Assembly (NCBI RefSeq): GCF_011516825.1
Contig: NZ_WOTA01000017.1
Coordinates: 1-64,000 of the forward strand
Length of the DNA stretch: 64,000 nucleotides
Direction: 5' to 3'
From: Acetobacter oeni
GTDB lineage: Bacteria; Pseudomonadota; Alphaproteobacteria; Acetobacterales; Acetobacteraceae
Below are positions 54,666 through 62,865 of the stretch, piece after piece. A model generated the notes under the pieces. It ran no database searches and was not told the origin of the DNA. It saw only the letters and a program-made list of their open reading frames with translations. Each line of letters starts with the position of its first letter. The stretch's first letter is position 1. The position numbers and the translations under genes are program-made.

Positions 54666-55961
54666 GTGTCCGTTTCTGAAACGGCGACCGGCCGGGGTGT
54701 TTCGCGGCGGGACCAGGTGTCTGCGTCCGGACTGAGCGGGAGGACTTTTCCGATCCGCTATGTTGTTCTGGGTCTTCTGATCGCCGCGGGCTGCATCAGC
54801 TACATCGATCGCACCGCCATGGCGGCGGCCAATGTCGATATCGCGCGTGAATTCGGTCTTTCCTTTACAGAGCTTGGGGTTCTTCTTTCTTCCTTTGCTT
54901 CCGCCTATCTCATCTGTCAGATCCCGGCGGGTCTGCTTGCGGATCGTGTCGGGGGGCGCTGGCTTCTGTTTGCCTGTCTGCTGCTGTGGAGTGCCGCTCA
55001 GTGGCTTTCCGCGCTGGCCGGGAGTGTGCAGGATCTTCTGATCGCCCGGTGCCTGCTCGGCGTGAGCGAAGCGCCGGTTTTTCTTGTCGGGACACGGCTT
55101 ATCACCCGGTATTTCGAGCCCGACCGGCGGGCGACACCTGTGGCCTGTCTGAACGCGTCCTCCTCGCTGGGGCAGGTTATTGGTCCGATGATGCTGGGCG
55201 CTGTTTCCGGGGCTTTTGGCTGGCGGGCCATGTTCGTCTTTGTTGGTGGTCTGAGCGCGGTTCTGGCTCTTTTGTGGATCGGCATTTACCGCAACCCGAA
55301 AGCGGGTGTTCCGGCAGAGGCGGGAGTGGAACCGGTTCGGGCGGAAAAGGTGATTCACGAACTGCGGCGGCTTCTCTCCTTTCGTACGAGCTGGGCGCTG
55401 GCGGGTGGTTTTGTCGGTGTGATCTATCTGCAATGGCTTTATGCCGCGTGGTTGCCGACGTATTTCCAGACCACCCGGCACTTTACCGTTTCCCAGGCCG
55501 GTTATCTTTCCTCTGTTCCGCAATTTGCCGGTTTTATCGGCGGTCTTGCGGGCGGGGTCGTGACGGATCGCCTGGCCTGCCGGGGCTGGTCTCCGGCCCG
55601 GGCCTGCCGGACGCCGCTGGTGATTGCGCTGCTTGTCGCCGCCGCGACGACGATGCTGGCCCCGTTCTGCGCCACGACGACACTTTCCGTGTTTGTCATG
55701 TCGGTTTCGCTGTTCGCGACAGGGATCGCCATGACCGCCGGATGGACGCTTGGGACGGTGCTGATCGACGAAAGATCGGTGGCTACGCTTGAAGCCATTC
55801 AGAACATGGGTGGCTCGTTCGGCGCGGTGATGGCGCCGGTTCTGACGGGGGCGGCTGTTCAGCATTCCGGTTCTTTTGTTCTGGCTATGGGGGTGGCCGG
55901 TGTGATTACGATGGGTTCGGCGGCGCTTTACCGCTGGGGAACGAGCGTGCGCATCGTCTGA
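54666..55961 (+). CDS. MFS transporter, anion:cation symporter type
   Basis: The 431-residue product has 12 predicted helices. The first is GLLIAAGCISYIDRTAMAAA, followed by VDIAREFGLSFTELGVLLSS and QIPAGLLADRVGGRWLLF, the signature of the ACS family (glucarate, galactonate or 4-hydroxyphenylacetate-type symporters). The start is a GTG at 54666. Its position after gcd could fit sugar-acid uptake, but the substrate is not readable from the sequence. Confidence 0.88.
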   Translation: MSVSETATGRGVSRRDQVSASGLSGRTFPIRYVVLGLLIAAGCISYIDRTAMAAANVDIAREFGLSFTELGVLLSSFASAYLICQIPAGLLADRVGGRWLLFACLLLWSAAQWLSALAGSVQDLLIARCLLGVSEAPVFLVGTRLITRYFEPDRRATPVACLNASSSLGQVIGPMMLGAVSGAFGWRAMFVFVGGLSAVLALLWIGIYRNPKAGVPAEAGVEPVRAEKVIHELRRLLSFRTSWALAGGFVGVIYLQWLYAAWLPTYFQTTRHFTVSQAGYLSSVPQFAGFIGGLAGGVVTDRLACRGWSPARACRTPLVIALLVAAATTMLAPFCATTTLSVFVMSVSLFATGIAMTAGWTLGTVLIDERSVATLEAIQNMGGSFGAVMAPVLTGAAVQHSGSFVLAMGVAGVITMGSAALYRWGTSVRIV

Positions 55962-56073
55962 AGGGCGGAACCTGAAGACGGGTTGTGCGTCAGGAAAGGA
56001 GCACTGTCTGCCGATGGCGTGTCCCTGCGCGCCCGCTACAGACTGGTAAACGAGTCCACGGAGCAGACTGGCC

Positions 56074-56868
56074 ATGCATGATGGCGATTTTTCCTCTGAT
56101 CCGCGCCTTGTGGTCGTTGATATTGGTGCTTCGGGCGGGTTGCAGGACAAGTGGGCGAGGCAGCCTGGCCGGATCAGGCCTGTGCTGTTCGAGCCAAATG
56201 CCACCGAGGCCGCACGGATAAGGGATTCTCTGAAGCACATACCGGGTGCTCTGGTGGTTGAGCGCGGGCTGGCGGCCCGGTCCGGGGAGTTCAGTCTTAC
56301 GATTGGCAGGCATTATGGCTGCACGTCCCTGCTGAAGGCAGATCCTGAAGTTCTGGTGGGGTATTCGATCGCTCCGCTCTATGAGGCTGCTGGCACGGCT
56401 CAGGTAAGATGCGATCGTTATGACACGCTGCACGTTGCCGGCGAGGTTCCGGTGCCGGATGTGATCAAGCTGGATGTTGAGGGCTATGAATACGAAGTGC
56501 TGCTGGGTTTCGGCGGTCTGCTCGACCGGTGTCTCGGGCTGGAGGTGGAGGCGTGGCTGACGCCGGTTTACCGGAATACGAAACTTCTTCATGAGCTCGT
56601 CGATTATCTGCGGCAGTTCGGATTTGTCCTGCGGCGGTTCGAGCCGATCAACGCGTTTGACAGCGATCTGATTCTGGGGGATGCGTTTTTCACGCTGAAC
56701 AGAGCGCGCGTCGCGCGGCTGGACCCGGACAGACAGGAAAAGTTCTCGATTCTTCTGGAAACATGGAAACTTCCGGATTATTCGGATGCCAGCAAAACCC
56801 ATGTTCCGGGAGGTGGCGGCAACCGGTCGCGGCTCAGGACGTTCCTGTCTGCTTTTCGCCGGTCCTGA
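56074..56868 (+). CDS. FkbM-family methyltransferase
   Basis: SAM-dependent O-methyltransferase of the FkbM group, often acting on polysaccharides or glycolipids. The 264-residue product has LVVVDIGASGGLQDKW (SAM motif I variant), RPVLFEPNATEAARI and the family-defining VIKLDVEGYEYEVLLGFGGL. The C-terminal half contains LGLEVEAWLTPVYRN. It lies 112 bases after the MFS gene on the same strand and has no linked glycan genes. Confidence 0.87.
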   Translation: MHDGDFSSDPRLVVVDIGASGGLQDKWARQPGRIRPVLFEPNATEAARIRDSLKHIPGALVVERGLAARSGEFSLTIGRHYGCTSLLKADPEVLVGYSIAPLYEAAGTAQVRCDRYDTLHVAGEVPVPDVIKLDVEGYEYEVLLGFGGLLDRCLGLEVEAWLTPVYRNTKLLHELVDYLRQFGFVLRRFEPINAFDSDLILGDAFFTLNRARVARLDPDRQEKFSILLETWKLPDYSDASKTHVPGGGGNRSRLRTFLSAFRRS

Positions 56869-56902
56869 TCGCGGGCTGGCTGTGTTTTCCGAAAAACAGA
56901 TT

Positions 56903-57574
56903 CTATCTGAGCAGCGAGTCTGTCTGGCTGTCTTCTTTTCTCCCCAGGGCGACAATTTCCAGTTTTTTCGGGTCGAGTGGTCGCTGGAGTTCCCGTGCGA
57001 TGTCTGTCGGTCCGGTCAGCCACAGTTCAAACTCTTCCGGTTCCGTCAGGATCACCGGCATGGCCCTCGGGTGGACCGGGGCCACGACCGGATTTGCCTC
57101 CGTTGTCAGAAAGCCGAACAGGTCAGCGTTGATTTCGCCTTCCTTCACTTTTCGGACGGATGTCCGGTTTGTCCAGAGTCCGGCAAAGAAATGGAGCGGC
57201 CGGTCCGGTCCATCGGCAAACCAGACGGGTCGGGTGGTGCCGTCAGGCAGGCGTTCCATTTCGGAAAAGGAGGTGAATGGCACGAGGCATCGGTGTTCGG
57301 TGCCGAGCCAGCGGCGCCAGTGAGGCGATGAGAGATTGCGGATATTCGTCACGCCCCGGTCGACCGTGCGCCCCTGGAGGGCGAAGGCGGGAGACGGCAT
57401 GCCCCAGCGCGCCAGGGTCAGTTCGCGTCCTTCGGGTCCCTCTCTGACGATGGGGGCGGCCGTATCGGGCCAGATGGCCGGCATGGACGGGAGGTTGCCG
57501 GTACGGTCTGTCCGGGCGCGGGACAGTTTCCTGATCGCGTCCTGCGTTGCGGTCATGCTGTAGAGGTTACACAT
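56903..57574 (-). CDS. SRAP/HMCES-family DNA abasic-site shielding protein (YedK-like)
   Basis: Forms a thiazolidine crosslink with abasic sites in single-stranded DNA through Cys2. The 223-residue product begins MCNLYSMTATQDAIRK, with Cys2 exposed after Met removal. It has LARWGMPSPAF, the AP-site-binding Asn in TNIRNLSSPHWRRW, RCLVPFTSFSEME with the key Glu, and HPRAMPVIL with the catalytic His. It converges with fkbM and stands alone. Confidence 0.93.
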   Translation of the reverse strand: MCNLYSMTATQDAIRKLSRARTDRTGNLPSMPAIWPDTAAPIVREGPEGRELTLARWGMPSPAFALQGRTVDRGVTNIRNLSSPHWRRWLGTEHRCLVPFTSFSEMERLPDGTTRPVWFADGPDRPLHFFAGLWTNRTSVRKVKEGEINADLFGFLTTEANPVVAPVHPRAMPVILTEPEEFELWLTGPTDIARELQRPLDPKKLEIVALGRKEDSQTDSLLR

Positions 57575-57655
57575 GATGCGGGTCCGTTCCGGTCATCCTG
57601 TTCAGGTGCGGGGAGAGGGGCGGGATCGTCTTCATCTCTGTTATGACATGGGGTT

Positions 57656-60112
57656 TCAGAAATCGGCGCTTACGGTTCCGAAGAACTGTCGCGGGGCGCC
57701 CATAAGGAAATAATTATAGCCTGTGTTCGTGAAGTTGTTGCCCAGTTCGCTTGTTGTGGCGACGTAGGTTTTGTTGAACAGGTTGTAGATATTGAAGCTG
57801 ACTGCAAAATTCTTCATGAAGCCATATGTGCCGAAATTATATCTGCCGCCGAAATTCGCCAGGAAATAGCCGGGAACATGCAGATCATTCGTGTAGGTCA
57901 GTTGCCGGCTGGAGAGATAGTTTCCGTCCAGATGCACGTTCAGATGATGCCAGTCATAGGCAATGCTGCCTTTATACATCATCGTCGGGTAGTTCGGGAC
58001 CAGCTTGCCCCGGGTTGGTTCGAGGCCGGACGATGTCATCACGTTCTGATTGTAGGTGGAGTGAGCATAGGAAAACGAATTGTACAGCGTCAGACCGTTG
58101 ACCGGATGTGCGGTCATGCTGACTTCGGCGCCGTTGGTCGTTACGCCGCCGACGTTCTGCACGGCGGTCACGGGGTTGATGCCGGAACCGCTGGAAATGA
58201 GCTGAAGCCGGTTGGAGAAATTGACCCGGTAGAGCGACACGAGGGCGCTCAGTTTTGGCGTGACGTAGCGATAGCCGAGTTCATAGACCCAGTCCGTTTC
58301 CGGCCTCAGATGCGATCTGGTGCTCTGGAACGCGGCCTGAGACGCGGTCCAGGGGGTGGCGGAGACATTGGTGTTGTATCCGTCCTCCGGATAGGCCCGC
58401 ATATTGTGGGACACATCGAAAAACGCCTCATGATGCGGCAGGAAGCGCCAGTTGGCGGAGACCTGAGGCAGAAACGCGCTGGAGGCTGTCAGATGTCCCT
58501 GCGCGATCTGGCCTCCGTTGAGCGCGGCGTGCTGTGTCGGGACATGGTTGCCTGCCGAGACGATCATGGATTTGAAGCCGGCATTGACTGTCAGATTGCG
58601 CGTGATCCGGAAGGTATCCTGCAGGTGGAACGTGAACGTGTTGGTATGGAAGACTTCCTGCCACGGGTTGGCAAAAACATTGTGCGGGAAGCCATCTGTC
58701 GGGTTTCCGGGTGTGCCTTCTCCCAGGAGCGGCACCTCTGAAAAGTAGCGGCCTTCCGTGAACTGTCCGTATTCATACCAGACGCCGGCTTTGATTGTAT
58801 GCCGTGCGATACGGCGGGTCAGCGCGGTTGTGAAGCCGCCCCGTTCAATGCCCGGATTCTGAATCCGCTGTGACAGCGGCGCGCCGTTTGGGGACGGCAT
58901 ATAGGGCGTGGTCCATGTGCTGTATCCGCTGTCGCCGTGACCATAGACGGTTGTTGTCCAGTTCAGGTTGGGGGTCAGATTTTCGTTCAGTGTGAGTCCG
59001 CCCAGATAATCCATCCGGTTTGCTGTTCCGGCATAATAGGACGCATCCAGAGGGTCGGCTGCTTTTGAGTATCCCGCCGGATAATGTCCCTGCGCCGCAT
59101 GATAGGCGGCGGCGTAATTCGGGTAGTAATTTGCAAGATCCGGCCCGAACACCTGAAGATTATTCATCGTCATGTCCTGGTAATCGAACTGCTGCGTTGA
59201 ACTCCAGTCGAAAAACACTTTGAGCGAGGACTCATGTGCCAGGGGCTGCACGAATTTTGCGTTGACCTGATCCGAGTAGTCGTAGCCATGACCTTTCCAC
59301 AGATCCATGTCCGTCCGGGCGTAGGAAACGTAAAACCGCGAGCCGGTCCGGTTCAGATCGCCGCTGTTGAGGCGGATGAAGGTCCGGAATGTTGCGTTGC
59401 TGCCGAAGGTCTGTTCGACGGTTCCGCCGCGCTCGTGCGAGGGATCGATGGACCGGAACTGGATTGCGCCGCCGAGATTGCTGCTGGACGCGACATCGAT
59501 TGCGCCGGCGCCCTGCGACACATCCACGCCGGCGATGTTGTCCGTGCTGAGCGCCCGGGTGATGCTCAGGCCGTTATAGTTATTGAACTGCTGGTCGCCG
59601 AGCGGGATGCCGTCGAGTGTAAAACCGAGCTGCGCCTGTGAGAAGCCGCGCATGAACAGTGTGCTGGAATATTCGTATGCGCCGAACGGGTCGGCTGACT
59701 GATAAAGCACGCCGGGGAGCTGACCGAGCACTTTCATCGGCGATGTGCCTGGCACGCTCTGGTGCATCATGGTGGAGGTGACGCTTGTCATCTGCCGTGT
59801 CGAACCGTGGCCAAAGATGGAGATTTCTTCTCTGGCCGTTGCCGGGGCCGCTGCCGGGGCGGATGTCGCGCGGGGTTGTCCGGTGGTTTTTCCGGATCGT
59901 GTCGCGGGAGGTCCGGGTGCCTTGGTTTTTGTGGTCGGGTCGCTTGTGGCGGGTGGTGTGTGGCCGCGCGCGCCGGGGGTGTTTGTTGCGGCCTGGGCGG
60001 GCAGGGTGATGATGGCCAGTGTTGAGGTCAGCAGGACGGAGCGCGTAAGGCGGGCGTTTTGCCGGGGGGAAGGCGATATGACACCGGGGCGCCTGTTCCT
60101 GAACTGCATCAC
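57656..60112 (-). CDS. TonB-dependent outer-membrane receptor
   Basis: The 818-residue product has a signal peptide (SVLLTSTLAIITLPAQA) and a Thr/Pro/Ala-rich spacer. The plug domain contains VLGQLPGVLYQSADPFGAYE, TLFMRGFSQAQLGFTLDGIP and ASSSNLGGAIQFRS. A 22-strand barrel ends with the terminal Phe signal RQFFGTVSADF. It resembles receptors of the CirA/FecA superfamily; the ligand is unknown. No fecR/sigma pair or transporter is adjacent. Confidence 0.9.
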   Translation of the reverse strand: MMQFRNRRPGVISPSPRQNARLTRSVLLTSTLAIITLPAQAATNTPGARGHTPPATSDPTTKTKAPGPPATRSGKTTGQPRATSAPAAAPATAREEISIFGHGSTRQMTSVTSTMMHQSVPGTSPMKVLGQLPGVLYQSADPFGAYEYSSTLFMRGFSQAQLGFTLDGIPLGDQQFNNYNGLSITRALSTDNIAGVDVSQGAGAIDVASSSNLGGAIQFRSIDPSHERGGTVEQTFGSNATFRTFIRLNSGDLNRTGSRFYVSYARTDMDLWKGHGYDYSDQVNAKFVQPLAHESSLKVFFDWSSTQQFDYQDMTMNNLQVFGPDLANYYPNYAAAYHAAQGHYPAGYSKAADPLDASYYAGTANRMDYLGGLTLNENLTPNLNWTTTVYGHGDSGYSTWTTPYMPSPNGAPLSQRIQNPGIERGGFTTALTRRIARHTIKAGVWYEYGQFTEGRYFSEVPLLGEGTPGNPTDGFPHNVFANPWQEVFHTNTFTFHLQDTFRITRNLTVNAGFKSMIVSAGNHVPTQHAALNGGQIAQGHLTASSAFLPQVSANWRFLPHHEAFFDVSHNMRAYPEDGYNTNVSATPWTASQAAFQSTRSHLRPETDWVYELGYRYVTPKLSALVSLYRVNFSNRLQLISSGSGINPVTAVQNVGGVTTNGAEVSMTAHPVNGLTLYNSFSYAHSTYNQNVMTSSGLEPTRGKLVPNYPTMMYKGSIAYDWHHLNVHLDGNYLSSRQLTYTNDLHVPGYFLANFGGRYNFGTYGFMKNFAVSFNIYNLFNKTYVATTSELGNNFTNTGYNYFLMGAPRQFFGTVSADF

Positions 60113-60373
60113 TTCACCATAATTTTTCGATGTACAGGCACACGATCATAATTCACGTTTTAAATGCGTTTTATGAGGACGGATCTGCTCGTTTTGTGGC
60201 CTCTTCTTAACGACGTTCCCGGGTTTACGTCTGGCGGTCCCGGAATGTTCCGCCAGAGCGGGTGTTTTTCTGAGAAAAATTCATCTGTCATGCGTTGGTT
60301 CCGTTCGGGTTGACTGTTGATGTGTGATTTTTCCACGGACCCGGCCGGGGTCGCGGCCCCGGCACGCCGGTCC

Positions 60374-60442
60374 GCTGGTTTCCAGAGGCTTTGGTCTTTG
60401 GCGGGGTCAGGGCAAAGCCCTGAGAAAGGCAGGGACACTTAA
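60374..60442 (+). repeat. Dispersed intergenic repeat, copy B
   Basis: Reads CTGGTTTCCAGAGGCTTTGG and then GGCGGGGTCAGGGCAAAGCC, CTGAGAAAGGCAGGGACACT. It aligns with copy A from GGTTTCC to CACACTTA, with CAGGGCAAAGCCCTG as a compact hairpin. The surrounding gap 60113-60478 holds no other gene. Confidence 0.7.
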
Positions 60443-60478
60443 CGGGACCGGAGCCGGCGCGACGGAAGCAGGACGTCC

Positions 60479-61891
60479 TCACGCCCGTCCGCTGATCTCG
60501 TTTCCCAGGTTTTCTGGCATTTTCGCGAACCCGATTGCCCCGATCAGCGCGACGATGGCGCTTACCAGAAACGCGATGTGCAGTTCGGGCAGTCCCAGAT
60601 GCGCGTGTCCATAGACTGACTGCGCCACGGACAGGCAGAAGGCCATCACCGGAACGCCGGCGGCCGAGGCGGCCTGCTGCAGGATGGAAGACATGCCCGC
60701 CGCCGCGCGTCGTTCTTCGGATGATACGTCCGCGAACATCATCGTGGACAGGCCGGTGAGCTGCATCGAGCGTGTTGCGCCGGCAAAAACAAGTGTTATC
60801 ATCAGAAGGAACCGGGACTCGTGCGGGCTGGTGAAGACGCAGGCCAGCATTGACAGGGCTGCCAGAAATCCGTTGAAGAACAGGATATTCCGGAAGCCGA
60901 ACCGTCGTAAAATTCTTGATGTGAACGGTTTCAGTCCGAGATTCGCGCAGAAATAGCCGAGCATCCAGCTTCCGGCGACGGCCGGGGACAATCCGAACCC
61001 GACCTGGAACAGCAGAGGCAGCAGGAACGGCGCGGAGGAAAACAGGCACCGGAACAGGATTCCCGGAAACAGCGTTGCGAATCTCATGCTCGGGCGTTTC
61101 AGGGGTTCCAGTGACAGGATCGGGGTTTCATGCGCCCGCAGATGTCTTATTGCGAACAGGCCGGTGATGATGCCGGCGATCATAAGGCCGATTGCCACGA
61201 TCCGTTCGCTTCCGGGCTGAGGGGAGCGCTGGAATCCGGCCAGGAGGCAGGTCAGTCCGGTTGCGCAGAGGGCCAGTCCTTTCCAGTCCAGCGGCGGCGC
61301 CTCTTCCGGTGGCGTTGGGGGGACGATGCGCAGAATGGCGAAAGCGGCGATCAGTCCGACCGGCAGATTGAGCCAGAAATTCCACTGCCATCCGATTGTC
61401 TGCGTAATATATCCGCCGAGGACCGGGCCGATGACCGGCGCGGACAGGGCTGGCCATACCGTGACCGACTGTGCCCGCATCAGTTCGGATTTTGGCGTGT
61501 AGCGCAGCATGATCGACATGCCGACCGGGCTCATCACCGCCGCCGCCAGGCCCTGACAGATCCGGGCCAGGACGAATCCTGACAGTCCGCGCGCCAGTCC
61601 GCACCAGACGGAGGCTGCTGTGAACACCAGCATGGCCACGACCATCACCCGGCGTTCGCCTGCCTTCATCGCCATCCAGGAGGCGAGGGGGGACATGGCC
61701 GCCGAGGCCAGCATATACGCCGTGATTCCCATCGACAGGTCGAGTGCTGTCACGCCGAAGGACCGGGCCATTTGCGGCAGGGAGGTGTTGATGATGGCCC
61801 CGTCCAGGTTCTGCATGAATGCGGCGAGGGCCAGGACCAGGGCGATGGCGGGCGAATAGCGCCGCGCGGGCGCGGCGGAAGGTTCAGTCAT
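60479..61891 (-). CDS. MFS drug efflux transporter, DHA2 (EmrB/QacA) type
   Basis: The 470-residue product has up to 14 predicted helices. The DHA2 opening FMQNLDGAIINTSLPQMARS is followed by ICQGLAAAVMSPVGMSIM and motif C PALSAPVIGPVLGGYIT with WQWNFWLNLPVG. These are hallmarks of H+-coupled multidrug exporters. No adaptor gene of the EmrA kind or regulator is adjacent. Confidence 0.9.
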   Translation of the reverse strand: MTEPSAAPARRYSPAIALVLALAAFMQNLDGAIINTSLPQMARSFGVTALDLSMGITAYMLASAAMSPLASWMAMKAGERRVMVVAMLVFTAASVWCGLARGLSGFVLARICQGLAAAVMSPVGMSIMLRYTPKSELMRAQSVTVWPALSAPVIGPVLGGYITQTIGWQWNFWLNLPVGLIAAFAILRIVPPTPPEEAPPLDWKGLALCATGLTCLLAGFQRSPQPGSERIVAIGLMIAGIITGLFAIRHLRAHETPILSLEPLKRPSMRFATLFPGILFRCLFSSAPFLLPLLFQVGFGLSPAVAGSWMLGYFCANLGLKPFTSRILRRFGFRNILFFNGFLAALSMLACVFTSPHESRFLLMITLVFAGATRSMQLTGLSTMMFADVSSEERRAAAGMSSILQQAASAAGVPVMAFCLSVAQSVYGHAHLGLPELHIAFLVSAIVALIGAIGFAKMPENLGNEISGRA

Positions 61892-62028
61892 CGGGGGAGA
61901 GTGCCGTATTTACAGGTGGAGACAAAGCCGCGTTGTTCAGAATTCTGGCCGGAACCGGTGCCCGGAGGCCGGGCGCTGAAAGAGCAGGCCTTTCCGGGCC
62001 GGATGTGTCGCACCGGGGAACATCGTTT

Positions 62029-62487
62029 TCAGCGCGTTAAGGTGTTTTCCTTCCGCGTTTCCATTACTTTGTTCAGGCGGTCGCGGTAGCGCATGTAGCT
62101 GCCTTTCGGTGCGCATCCCATATCTTCAAGGTCTTCGAGGGCCACGCTTTTGTTCAGCCACTCGTTGACTTCTTTGAAGTCGAGCGCGGCCGGAATTTTC
62201 TGGTTATCGAAGATCACCGGTTCGGAGCCGGGCGTGACACCAAAGGAGGAGAATGTCGTCGCGCCGTCGCCTGTCACTTCGCCGCAGATGGTACCCTTTC
62301 CGGCGGTGCGGACTTTACGGAAGCGGGTCTCCTGCGGGGTCTTGTAGTGTTGCGCGACGGCATGGATGGCCGTTTGCGCGGCGGTGTCCTTACCGCTGCC
62401 ATCCGTCACGCTCTGAGCCAGTGCCGGGACTGTTCCGCTGACTGCCAGGGCCAGTGCGAGACCGTAAAGACTGAACTGCCGTTTCAC
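62029..62487 (-). CDS. Small secreted protein of unknown function, 152 residues
   Basis: The product has a Sec signal peptide (LYGLALALAVSGTVPALAQ). A mature domain of about 125 residues has two Cys (GKGTICGEVTGDG and EDMGCAPKGSYM) that could form a disulfide. The segment TFSSFGVTPGSEPVIFDNQK looks like a compact beta fold. I do not recognise the family. It is monocistronic. Confidence 0.75.
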   Translation of the reverse strand: MKRQFSLYGLALALAVSGTVPALAQSVTDGSGKDTAAQTAIHAVAQHYKTPQETRFRKVRTAGKGTICGEVTGDGATTFSSFGVTPGSEPVIFDNQKIPAALDFKEVNEWLNKSVALEDLEDMGCAPKGSYMRYRDRLNKVMETRKENTLTR

Positions 62488-62623
62488 ATTGCTCTCCTTA
62501 ACTTGCTGGTCCCGGCGTGTGCCCTGAAAGCCGGAACGTCAAGTCTGGCCGGGAGTTTGGTGGCGTTGTGTCAGTGTGATGCAACTTTGGGGGCGTTGTG
62601 CCGGGGGTTTTTGTTCTGTTGCT

Positions 62624-62693
62624 GTTTTTCTCACGGGGCTGCCCTGAGACCCGTCAAAGGCCGGGGGCCTTTGGAAACCCGTTTGTTTATCAG
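62624..62693 (-). repeat. Dispersed intergenic repeat, copy C
   Basis: On the minus strand it reads CTGATAAACAAACGGGTTTCC and AAAGGCCCCCGGCCTTTGACG, then CTCAGGGCAGCCCCGTGAGA. This is the closest match to copy A (CTGATAAATAAACAGGTTTCC and following). It lies in the 378-base gap upstream of dadA; the rest of that gap holds no gene. Confidence 0.75.
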
Positions 62694-62865
62694 CGGATCG
62701 GGGTGCGGGGGCTGTGGGCTCTGTCGGGTTCGGGCGGAGCCGCCGGGGTGTGACTGCGCGTGGATATTTCCGGTGAGGTCTGTGTGCTGGACGCTTCCGG
62801 TCCCCGGGCTTAATCAGGGTTCGGTATTTTTGCTGCGTCCAAACAGTCGCCGAAAGGAAAGTTCT

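Noticed and set aside
54440..54679. 79-codon plus-strand frame between gcd and the MFS gene
   Set aside because: No family resemblance or good ribosome-binding site; overlaps the MFS start.
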